From Solenopsis invicta (lineage: Eukaryota > Arthropoda > Insecta > Hymenoptera > Formicidae): a stretch of DNA of 64,000 bases. Positions 13,601-26,500 of the stretch are shown here, one piece after another. Both the position numbers and the translations under genes were made by a program. The DNA lies in the NCBI RefSeq assembly GCF_016802725.1, contig NC_052679.1, positions 13,435,463 to 13,499,462 on the forward strand. The letters run 5' to 3'. Numbering within the stretch: the first letter of the stretch is position 1; each line of letters begins with the position of its first letter. The notes beneath the pieces were generated by a model. It was given only the letters and a program-made list of their open reading frames with translations, had not been told where the DNA came from and searched no databases.

Positions 13601-16600
13601 TATGTCATGAATGGCTGTGTATTCCACTTTTGTAAGACATATGACAAAAATATAAAGTTTGTTAAAGTTTTTTTTTTCAAATATAAGAAAATAAATATTT
13701 TATATTTGTAATTGTTTTAATTAAACATTTTTATTGGTAAAGGAGAGAAGGCAGTCGTGAAATAGTTGTGTATAGTGGAATAAAAATAGACAACTTGCAA
13801 AAGTTGGAAAAATAAAATTATTTGTTTTCCGTTTGAAATATTTTACTGTTATTACTATTATATGATGCATTATTTAATATAATATTTATGTCCCAAGTTA
13901 TTTTATTCTGTCTTTTACTGAATATTAAACATGAACTATTTTATACTTCTCGTTTTAGCTCAAACATGTTAAAGCTTCAAATATTTATTTAATAAGAAAT
14001 TTTTATTGTATTGTCTACATATTTAAAACACTTGTTAGAATGTTCTTTTAAATGAACATATTACATTAACTATTTTATGGAAATGTTTTATTACATTTAA
14101 TACTTATATTTTATTCGATAACTGTCCACATACTTATAAAATTTCTTTTGCATATTGCTGTCACTTATAACTTGTAAAAATCTTTAATATAAATGCTGTT
14201 CTAGCCTTATTATAAAAAAATTTTTATTGAAGTTTGCGGATTTAGGTTTGCGGTTTAGTAATAGGATATTGTATGAAAATATATATGATGATGAATATTA
14301 CATTTTGATGACTATCGTTATGTAGACATTCAGACTACTGCTCTCTTTCTATATTTTACATTTTTTAGATACAAGTTTCAAATATTTAAAAAAATATTAT
14401 TTAATACTTGAATAATTATTTAATTGTTTATAAACAAGATTTTTTACTTAAACAATTATTTTTACATTTTTATGTATTCTCTACGTATTCTATTTTATAG
14501 CAAAGATGTTATCGGAAAAAAAATTAAAATTGTTATAAAATTAGAAAATTTTAGCTTAAAAAAATTTTTATTATCATCGTTATAATCATTTTGCAATAAA
14601 AAAATATACTGACGTTGCTTTTACATTCGATAGGTGGCGCACTTTCTCCAAATTAAAAACTTCTAGATTAGATATATCTAAACGATAAACAATTTTCACA
14701 AAATAAATTTTGAAGAAAATTGTATTTTATGTAATCGTTAAAAGATAAAAAAATTAGAAATGGTTAATAACTTGTTCTTATTGTTGCTTTTATAAAACTA
14801 TAATTATCTAGTAGTACAAATTATATTTTAGTAATACAATGAAATAATCATCTTTTTAGGACAAAATTAAAATTTTTGAGAAATCAAGGTCTGATAAAAA
14901 AATTAAACGAGATCATCTTTTATCGTATTAAAAAGAACTAAGAATTGAAACAAATAATAAATTAAAACAATAGATTTATACATAAACTAAATATTAATTT
15001 AGCATTAATATTTATAAAATATTTATATATTTATTTAAATTATACTTATTTTTAATTTCATTAAAAATTAGCAAAAATTTATAACCATTAAATTTAAATA
15101 ATGAATGTGGCATTACCGGTCGAAAGCAGTTTTTAGTGTAATAATTTTTTTAATGAATTTTATAAACTTTTACAAGATTTCCTCAAAGCCTACCGCAATT
15201 TTATAATATTTTATTAACTTTGACATATATTGATTTATTACAATGAGAGATCAATATTTAGTACACATTATTTTTTATTAAAAGTAAATTATTTAATTGT
15301 TACTTCATAATCATAATTAAATTTAAAAATATTTGTATAATTATTTTTGTGTAAATTATGTATATATGTTTAATTGTAAAATTTGGTAATATATGGCCGC
15401 CATAATATAATACATTAATCATTTATAATGTTGTACTTTTAATATTAGATAATTAATCACCTTACAAAAGTTTGTATGTGAAGTTTGATGTAATTTTATT
15501 GTTTCAGAATGTAATTTTATTTTTTTATTATTTGAGTTATATATATATGTTTTTCGATTTTTGCTCCACTTTGGTGTGGAATTGTAAGATAGCATGATAT
15601 CTCGTTTAATTTGCGTTGAATTTTATAAGCAACAGTTTAGTTACTTCATTATAATTTAATTAGGATTGTTATTAATTATTAGTGTTCATTGCGTTTTTAT
15701 AAAAGCTGAATTTTAATTTTAAAGGTAGAAGAGATTTTTTCAAGTGTATTACTCTCTTTTTAATTTTAAGAAGTATGTTAGATATTACTTTTTTAACTTT
15801 AGTCTAGCTTGGAAGCCTTAAGCGTGACACAAATGCAAGATGTGGACAGTTCGTGAATTGCTTTTACTGATGTAACAACACTGTAGATTTTTATGCTGGT
15901 TTGATGTCTAAAGGAAGTTTTATGAACCGTTATAATTGAGTGCGTACATAATTTTTTGAGCCGTATTTGTAAATGCAGTTTTTTGCGTAATAAAAATGGA
16001 ACAACCTGTAAGCGAGCAAAAAACAACATCAAATTTCTCATGAAACTCGGTAAAAACAGGTAGAAAATTCTTGAAATGCTAGATACTGTTTATGGAGAGT
16101 CTACCATAAAACGTAGAACTGTGTTCTGGGTGATCTACTTCAGAGAAGAGCGAGAGAGCGTTGATGACGATACGCAAGAGGATCACCCTTCAACGTCATG
16201 TGTTGATGAAAACATTCAACGTGTTCACGATTTGGTGATGCCAGACGATCACATTACTACTAGAATGATCGTTGCAAAACTGGAAATTAGTAAACGTAAT
16301 GTTTAAACAATTTTAAAAAAGATTTGAATCTATTATTCATCCGTTATTGCATTCGGCGCTTATTGTCCGTGAGTTTTTCGCTAAAAATGTGATTACCAAG
16401 AACCATCCTTCCTATTCGCCCGATTTAGCTTGTTGGGACTATTTTGTTCTTTAAAGTGAAAACGATATTACCCTAGTTTCCACCGAGCACTTTGGTACGC
16501 GTACTAAGCAAATGTTTATAACGTTACATGTGTGCTGAAGATGCATACTATTTTAACTTTATACGTTTCTTTAATATACATATATCAAACATATCAGACT

Positions 16601-19600
16601 AATACATTATCATTTACATCATCGAACTAATTGTAAGTTAATTTATTACAAACATTGTGCTTGGTATGCATATCAAACAACCGATGTAAACTAGGCTAAT
16701 GCGTGGTGAACATTTTGGAGATATGAAGAGCATCAAACATGAAACGACGAGACTCCTAACTTCGAAGGACATTCAACATAATTTTCTAGAATGGAAGAAG
16801 TGTTAGGCCAAGTGCATTTACTTGTGTAGAATACTTTGAGGATGACCACCTTCCCGTTTCGGAATAATTCAAATTAGATTTTTTGTCAGTGCACAAACTT
16901 TTTGTCTACACCTTGTAATGTAATTGATTTTTATATGTGCCGTAATGTATATATAAATTCTGCATTTAAAGTTATATCATGTAATAAGAACGCTCCTTTA
17001 AAAAAATATTTGAAATTTTGAAAAGTTGTTTTTTTAAATAAAAGGAATTATTAAAAAATAATTTTTTTTTTAATCAAATATATTTTACAAAACGTTTACA
17101 AAATATTTTATGGCATTCATTGGTGTGTAAGACCTATGAAAAACAACTAATTTGTAATTTTTTTACAATAAGAAATGCCTTTTATAACATTAATTTGTGT
17201 TATTAATATTTTGCGATCACCCTTTCCCTTGCTATCTCACAAATGCATCCTTTTTTCTTCTTCTATAAATTATAAATTATGTTCGTTTGTATACTCGATG
17301 AATTTCTACTTATAGGATTATTAGGAGAACTCTATGGCTGACAAACTGGTATTCGTAAGAATTATGCTGTTAATGAATTATTTTAAGAAAACAAAATGAT
17401 GTTTCACTACCCTCTCTTTCCCTCTATAGCGTATTTTTCTTAAACATAGTAAATAATACATGATAAATTAAGTTTTAAATAGATGCCGCATATATACCGA
17501 AGTTATCATTAGATTTATTTAGCTTAATTATTTATTTGAAATAATGATTTAGAGAAAATATTTATTTAATGTTTATTTAATATTTATGTTGCTAATAATT
17601 GATTTGTAATAATGATTTAAAGAAAAATTTATTTAACAAAACTGAAGAAAAGAATCAAAATAAAAGTTATGCGAGTCAGCCCGAGAATTGGTGTATAATG
17701 ACTTCATCAGTAAACATTGTGGAATTAAATAATTAATATCTAAAATTTTCGATATTATGTTAATGTTCGCATTCTTACGCTAACAATGTATCAATAATCG
17801 CTTTTTTCCGGACGCGTTTCAACTTATTTTCAAGTCATTCTCAATGCTATTGCATGAATAATAGCAGGTAATACCATGGATAATACTAGCGAAATTCTAA
17901 AAAACAGTCCGTGACCAGTATCATGGATCCATGAGTAGATAGCATTCGATCTTGTTAAAGAATAAAATCACAAGCAATGTACGAAACTCATTGCAAATCC
18001 ACCACAGTCTCGCACTTTCATAATATAAAATAATCATTAAGTTTTTTACATTTTATGTAATAATCGAGATTGTGTTGGTTAAATTCGCAGTGAGTTTTGT
18101 GTATTATCCGTCATGGTAATTTTATCCGTTAATTATAGTATATTTAAGTTTAACATATTACAGACGAATATGATCTGGATTCATCTGGCCAACCAACATG
18201 GATCGAGTATTATTTATGGATCCATGATGTTGGTCGCGAGTTGCTGCTTTCTTGCATTTTGCTAGTACTATCCACAAACTTTATCCATGCGATAGCATTG
18301 AGAATGACTTGAAAATAATTTGAAACATGTCCTGAATAAAACAATTATTGATACATTGTTGATGTAAGAAGGCGATTATTAACATAATGTTGAAAATTTG
18401 ATGTGTCGATTAATTAATTATCCCACAATGTTAATTCGTTAAATCGTTTCGCATCAATTTCCGTGTTGACTCACATAACCCTTTTATTTTTATTGTTTTT
18501 TTAGTTGCTTTAATATTGACGAATCTCTATTTTATTTAACATTTATTATTTACTTAACATGAATTTAATGTTTAATTTACATATTAATTACTTATATAAA
18601 ATAATGATTTTTATATAAGCATTTTTTTTATTTTAAAGTTTATTTACAATTAATATAATATTTATTTTATATTAATTATTTATTTAAAATAACAGTTTAA
18701 AATAATGCGGTAAACAAATTTTTCATAATTATATAATTTAATTATCTAGTGTATTAAATTGGCTGTTTTAGATTATGCTTGTCTTATTCAGATGAGTAAC
18801 AGAAAAGTTGTTTCAAATATTATTCCGCACACATAAAAATCAGTAAAAATTGTAATTTCACATTTATTTAAAAGAGAAAAATATGTTATAATTTTTTGAC
18901 AGTTATTCTTTAAAATTTATCTGATATACATACATTAACGTGAAGTGTTCATGGATCGAAGTTTTCATATTACCGCAGAGGTCAAACGTTGATGGCAGTT
19001 CTAGCTTGAATAGTTTAAAAAGTTCCTGAGAAAATTCTCTGAAGAAGTTTTCGAATACTTTATCGATTATAACGTTGTCATGTGTATTTTGGAATGTGAT
19101 CTAATAAATAAATTTTAATAGTAAAGGAGAAGAAGATATTATGGTTATTGACATTACGTGTGAACATTACTGTTACTCTCATTATCTCTGTTATTAGATG
19201 ATGAATTCTAACAATTGATTCTAACAATTACTTACGAAATTATGCTGTTAGTAGCTTATTGTTTTTTAGTGTCCCGAATATGCTAATATACAATAGCTGA
19301 CAATTATTATAAGGCATTTTTACTTTTGAGCACTTTAAAACTTTTTAAGGTACAATTTAGCATTTAATTACACATACTCCCACACTGTAAACTTGAGCAT
19401 ATTATCACATGAATGTATGCACATACACTCGAATGTTTTTTTGTTATTTAACTTTTTCGGTTGTATATTTCAAGTTATGCGAAGTAAAATAATAACATGG
19501 TATTTTGTTAGTATGGCTTTTAAAAAGAAATTTTTATATTGTTTTATGATTGTTGTTTAATGTTAAACAACTATAAAATAATACCTCTAATATTTCTAAA

Positions 19601-20034
19601 TGCAGGAAATTTCTGAACAATGGAAAAATAAAAATATGTGTGTAATTTTCTAATAAAGTACTGTGTGCTTTTTGAACAAACTTATTAAATTTATTTTTGG
19701 ATTGCCACCTTTTTCTTTCTTCTCCAGCGATTATACAGTACGTCACATGTTCATAAATCCTGTCCTAAGTAATAAATATTCCATTACTTTGAGTTTAGAA
19801 TCTGTTAAACAACACTTTGACGAATATAATCGTTTTCAATTTAAATTCCAATAAGTAAACTATTGATTATTGAAGTTATTCAATAAAATAAAATATGTTT
19901 GTAAAATTTGCACGCAAACACTTCCATATTATCCCCTTTTCCTCTATGTTTATTTTTCAAAAATAAAAAAAACACATTTTTAATATTAAAAGACATTTTT
20001 AATATTAAAATAAAATTTTCCTAAATACTAAACC

Positions 20035-20065
<31 letters not shown>

Positions 20066-23000
20066 AAAAGTTTTTTTTAAGAAATAAGATAAAACTTAAT
20101 CCATTAATTTTAACATTATGAAAATAATTTTTTAATTTACAAACGATTTTTAAAAATATTGTTGAATTTTAAGGTAAGAGAAATAGCATTGGACCTACGC
20201 ATATACTGGACAGGTACCGAAAAAACCTATACAGTCAAAGGTTTAACAACGAAGTGCAATTATTTTCACTTTTATTGTTTTTTTTTGTTATTTTTTATTT
20301 TTTTGCGCACAAATTTATATTGGTTATATCAGATGCCGCATAGAAAAGAAAAAGTAGTTATTATTCGAAGAACGAAACATGAATGATTATTTGCAGAACA
20401 AAAAATTGGCCGTCCCTGAATTGGAACGTCTTTGTGAGATTGGTAACCTGGTTTCGCTTACCAATTTAGTTAATAGAACATTGCTTATATTTTCCTTTCT
20501 TCTCTTATTCTTTGCAATTCAAATAAGTTTTGATAAAATTTGTATCCTTTTCGATATCAATTCATCAATGTGTTTAATAGTTTTATCAAAAATTTTTTTT
20601 AATATTAGTGTTGCAATTTATTTTTTTAACAATCAACAATCTTAATAAAACGTATAACGTAATGCAAAATGTAAATTTATTATAATATTATGTCTATTAT
20701 CATATTCTTTGGTTAAAATTTATTAAACGCACACACAACGCGCGCGCGCGCGCGCGCGTGTGTGTGTGTGTGAGTGGGTGAGTGAGAGAGAGAGAGAGAG
20801 AGAGTGTGTGTGTGTGTGTGCGCGCGCGCGCGCAAAAGAGAAAAAAAAATTGTGTCAAGTTGAGAGAAATAAATAAGTTCGACATAATATTGTAGTTAAA
20901 TATGCAGCAAACGATACAGCATGCCTTGTTTTGGAGCGTTATTGTCATCGTTAATCATGGATTATTTGTTCAAACGCTCTAGACTTTTTTTTAATATCAG
21001 CTTATAGAAACGTAAAAAGACAAAGTACCGTTGACATAATCCATGCGATGCAATACGAAGTAAAAGTTTGGAAACATTTAAATTTTAGATTTTACAAACT
21101 CGGGGAGACAGATTATTCTTCCGATTTTACAGTGATGTTTTTGATTGTACAACTAATTCATACATTTCATATTTTAAAGTTTTTATCTTTTCAAATGATA
21201 TAGATGCGATAATTTTGTAATTCTTGCATAATTTGAACGTTTTATTCATAAATTAATTTTATTTGCTGTTATCTGCATATTTTGAGTTTTAATGAAATCT
21301 TTTATTTTTTTTTTTTTCATTTCTTATAATTTGTTTTGTCATGGAAAATCTCTGAAGAATTCAAATCTGTTCTAGCTGAAGCGGAACGGAACGTGTACTT
21401 ACATTCGCATTCTCTATATACTTGTAGAAACTTTTAATTACATCATACTCTCGAAAAGTCTTCATTAATTTAATGAGAAACTCTCGTACTTATTGTTCTT
21501 CGTAAGATAAACAACTGTTTCGCGGTATGCAAAATTTTGCGACTTAAAAATTTAATCGATTCAGACTTTAATTGAACGTTTAAATTGCCGTTAATTGCGT
21601 GCATTAGAGTTAATGTCATATTGTAATCTGTGTTGTGAGTTTATAACACCGAGACGTAATTCTTGAAATGCAATTATTATTGTTTAACAAGGTTTAATTC
21701 GTCATTTCGTTTAACAAGGTTTAATTCGTCAGTGAAGTCAGTCGCTAATCATTATAACTTATTTCGAGAATTTGTTGTTTCATGAAAATGCAAATAATCT
21801 CGATGTTACTTATATTTGAAATTTTACATTGTACATTAAAGATATTGAAGAAAGAATTATCTAGACTCTATCTAAACTCGATTATAATTAACTCGATGCG
21901 GAGGTGTTTCAGAAAACGTGGGCTGTGGATCAATGCGATTGCCCCGGATTCTTTCGTTCGGATAGAATGGCTACTTTTCTGTCAACGAGCAATAAATCAA
22001 TCATTTCTTGTTTTCGCTATTCTTTTTTTTTATCATTGGATTAAGCGTTTTTTAGAATCGTTGATTTCTTTTCAAATATAAAGTCGCAATTATTCCTTTT
22101 ATTAATATCCACTTGTTTGGAACGATCGAACTATCCATTTTATGACCTAGAAGATAGGCCCTCGCAGCCTTGTATACCATAAAGAAAACACGCGGTCTAT
22201 TGATTTTACATTTACCTGTATGCATGGAGTAAATATCCGTGAAGCGTGATAGTTACACGTGGGATTGCTGTACACAACGTCGTTTGGCGTCAGCCAAACC
22301 GTATCGGATCTATTCAACGTCAGCGTTACATCGCCCCCATCGAGTAGCGTAATTTGCTTCGCACGCGATTCACGTTTTAACATGCGGACATGTCCACACG
22401 GTGCGACAAATCGATGCGTTAATCTATTGCAATCTCGCTTCTTGCGAAAACACATGTATAGAACAGGTGCGTATAAACCGGAGTTGGAAACGTTATTTTA
22501 TAAAAATAACCCGTTATTGTTACTTATTATAAAAAGTAATTTGTTACTGTTATTCTTAACTTTAATTAGTAATGCGTTTTTGTTATTATTACTTAAAAAA
22601 TAACAATTTATTATTTTCTTCATAACTTTATAAAATTTTACTGATCTTTCTTTACAATGTCATCCAATTGTCTATTGCTGTTTGATCAGTTCAATACAAA
22701 ATCTATAGTGGTTTGTTCAATCGCAACATGGTCTGTACGCTTGTACAGTAGAGTCTCTTTAATTTTGGCCGATAGGGCGATAAGAGCGGGACGCCAAAAT
22801 TATAGAATACCCTCACTACAGCACGAGTCCACCAATCACCGTGTACTTGCGCGAGCAAAGTACACGGTGATTGGTGGACTCGTGCTATGGTGAAGATATT
22901 CTGTAAAAGGAAGGGGTATGATATCAATGTTTATGAAAGTACGTGTAAAGGATTACAAAGATTATGGGGGCCAAAATTAAGAAGATTCTACTGTACTATA

Positions 23001-23487
23001 TGTTTATAAATAACGATAAGACTCTTTACTGTGAAAATATAATGATGTTATCGTTATTGTTACAGACAAAAGTAATAGTCCTTATAAAAAAAATTTTAAA
23101 GTGAAGATAACGGCATTACTTCACAATTTTATGTCATAAATTTTCTTACTCCCGAATTTCATTATTCCAAAAATGCACAACAAATGTATTTACGTTATTA
23201 GGTTTTATATGACTTAGTATGTAACATAATGTGTACTTTTCAATAATGTATGGCGTTGCAGTGAAAGTTTTCTTTCACTACTCATTAACTTATTATTTTA
23301 TGCTTTTCTTCTCAATTTATTGTATCATATTAATATTTTATTTTAATATTGTTGTTACGAAGAAAAAAAAGTTGAATGAGTTCAATCGTTTTATATTTAT
23401 TGTTATTTTTTATTTTATAAATATATGTATACATTATGTACATGTACATGTGTATTTTATCTATGTATATGTATTTTATATATGTAT

Positions 23488-23548
<61 letters not shown>

Positions 23549-26500
23549 CCATATAAAACTATTTTGGATGAGCTTATATTTCACGAGATTTAGCACAAGA
23601 AATAAGGAAAAGTGTAAAAAGAGAATTCTCAATTGCCGTAGCTGCTATTAAGTCGAGAAGATGTTTAAGATGATGAATGCTTTTCACCTTTTGGATAGTT
23701 CTCGTAGAGGCGAGAGAAGAAAATACCGGACTGAAACTTCAGGCTCATTTCGCGCGGACGAATAAAAGTAATTTGCTAAAGGGTCTTCGCCTAATCCACC
23801 CACAATCTCGCTAGCCAAATTCTCTTTTCCTGCCTTTTCTGTGGAAAATCCCTACCGTATATACATCCTACCACACATATCTTGGCTATATGTACGTTTT
23901 AAATGGAGGTATCTCCGTGGAATTGACTTAAAATCGATCTACAATCTCACGAGTATTCTTTTTCGAGGTTTCTTCTTTCCTCAAGAATTATCCTTATTGT
24001 TGAGCTTGATAACATCCTTCATGCGGTTATAGTTATAATAACTTGTACGGAATAGGACGCATTAGTAGAGCGGTGATAATCGGGAGATGTCGAGCATAAT
24101 GTCAGCACATGATGATTGATTGTAAACTACATTCCGCGCTCATAAATCGGTGCCTGATAGTGACGTATAAGCATGTTAATACTCTGGTACTATTGTCATA
24201 TTATATTTGCTGTATACCATATGAGGAACGGAGATAATGGAAGTAACAGAGATAATGAAAATGAACGTAATGGTAAATCTGATTCATGTATCTATCATAT
24301 TATCAACATGCGTTATTAAATAGATGGATGTACTATATATATAGTGTCGTTGGTATGAATTTGCTCACTCATAGTAACAGTTGGTCATGTACAATATGCT
24401 CAATAACAATTAAAACAATCGATCTAATCGTGGATTATTATAGTAATGTACATTAATATTGACGTAAATATAAAAGATAATAAGAAAATAGGTAAAGGAA
24501 ACAATCTCAGTTCAACACTGAGAAAAATGTCCCGATTAAATCAATGAAATGTATTTGATAGAGTTCATTTTTGTAAGAGTATGTAGAATTTCTGGTTATA
24601 CGATTAGATCTTATAGGAACTCATAGAGATGTTATGGAAACGTTTGATGAATTACATTATAAGGATTTGGTTAGTATTTTTTGGTTGGATCAATAAAACT
24701 TCTAGATCTAGCAGTACATTGCACCGCTGACAGACGCGAAAGAATCCTATTTCTCATTACTAAAAAACCACACACAATATGATAAAAGACATATTATTAT
24801 GAGAATTTTCAACAGTATTCTAATAAATAAATTTATCTCTTTCGAATGCGAGTTTTATAATTTGGGAGGTAAATAAAAGATGCATTTTTTACAGGTGTAT
24901 AGTTCCGTGTAAAAATTAATTTAGGAATTTGATAACTTCTGGAAGTTATATGTATCAAATTGTATCAATTGCATCTGAAATATTATCAGAAACATCAAAA
25001 CTTGTCTTCTCCAATGAAATTATGCACGTTAGCCAGGGGAAGGTTTTTTCAAATCGGTTTAATGAAACATGTAATAAATGTTCTTGTTTCAGATACGGTT
25101 TCTTGATAAAGAGAAACACAATTTTTTCTTATAGTTATTGTTTTTATATCACAATAAAAATACACACAAAAATGAAGTAGATAAAGAGATATCATGACAA
25201 TAACAAATAAAATTCTTTTTAATTTTAAAAGTTTATAATATGCTTAAAAATTTTTTTTGTTATTAAAACGACACCTTTGTCTTTTTTATTTCTGTATGTA
25301 CTTGTATTGTGTAAAAAGAATATGGAGTTCCGTAAAGCCATTTCAAAGATATTTAATAAAAAATGACTTGTAATTTGCTTTAGATTCCTTTAAGAGGTTT
25401 ATTCTTTATAAACGAATTGACTGCACTAATTCAAAATTTATCTTTTTTTTTCCAAAGTAGAGAAAGAGAAAAAGATAAATTCTGAACTGAACGAGTATAG
25501 CTATAAAGAACCGATCTATATAAGTAAGTATTAAAAAGCAGAAATAATTGTAAATCAAAAGTAATTTTATTTGTGTGGTTATAACTTTGGTATTATAAAC
25601 TTTATACTATCTTCTTTGTTCTGGTTTTGATTCAAGTAAAAAAAATTATGAAACAATTTTCGGTTTCAACTTCGATTCGGCCCGGATTCCTGACGTTAAT
25701 TAATCTAAATTAATTCTATTAACGATAATTCTACTAAATATTGATTCTAAATAAATTTCATATTATTAACAAAAATTGTAATAGATTTAACAAAAAAGAA
25801 TTAAGCATATTTCTGTAAGAATTTTTTTATTTTTAAACAGACATTGATTGAATATATCAGAATTTTATATAATACAATTAGATTCTTTTTCCAGTGGATA
25901 ATTTTGATTTAAAAAATTCAAATTAATGATGTAAAAATCATAAGCGAATGACAACGGGACCACTGCAATTTAGTGGGAACAGATGGCAAACAAAGGTAGT
26001 ATGAATTTAGAGGACTTCTTATGAATGTTAAGGAAATTATTGACAAGTGAAGTTTCAATAGCGGTCTGTAAGACCAACATTATAGTTTAAAGGTTAATTT
26101 GTTTTTGAATAAAGAGTTACAGTAATAAGGGAATAAAAGCTATTTGAAAATTACGAATTAGATTAAAACTTAGAATTAGATAAAATTTTTAATATTTCTA
26201 AAATTAAAATTATGTGGGTTAATAAAAGTAAACCGCGGTTGTTGTTGCGTAAGTTTAAAATTTTAATTTTTTTACAGAAAATTTATTTTCTTCTCATCGA
26301 ACGTTTCGTTTATCTTAAAAGTACTACACTTTGTGTGATGTTTATTTTTAATATTTGTCAATGGTTTTTTGAATAAAAGGCCGCTTAAGTAGCGTTGGTG
26401 TCAATACATATCATATAATTTGTCCATTTTTATATGTGATGATTAGTATTATTATTATTTGCATTAATTTATGTAACGTAAACGTTTTTTTAGTTGCTAA

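Larger units (their letters stand above)
15834..16917 (+). mobile_element. Decayed mariner element
   Basis: The left end TGCAAGATGTGGACAG and the reverse complement of the right end, TACAAGGTGTAGACAA, match at most positions. The interior carries a broken mariner transposase (15997-16460) and a later MITE insertion (16471-16696). Heavily degraded and not functional. Confidence 0.7.
22480..23165. mobile_element. TAAC-rich repeat family B, copy 2
   Basis: Begins GGAGTTGGAAACGTTATTTT and contains GTAATGCG, TTTGATCAGTTC and AACGGCATTACTT, parallel to 11086-11465. A pogo-like MITE (22746-22993) interrupts it. Confidence 0.55.

Noticed and set aside
22147..22455. Open frame as the missing C-terminal exon of the dopamine receptor
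   Set aside because: Its phase (0) does not fit the receptor donor, and exons at 5334-5418 and 1587-1673 fit both phase and expected sequence.
22259..22603. Plus-strand 114-residue frame overlapping 22216-22440
   Set aside because: It runs into the family-B repeat and has no fitting splice sites; the minus strand has both splice sites and phase consistency.
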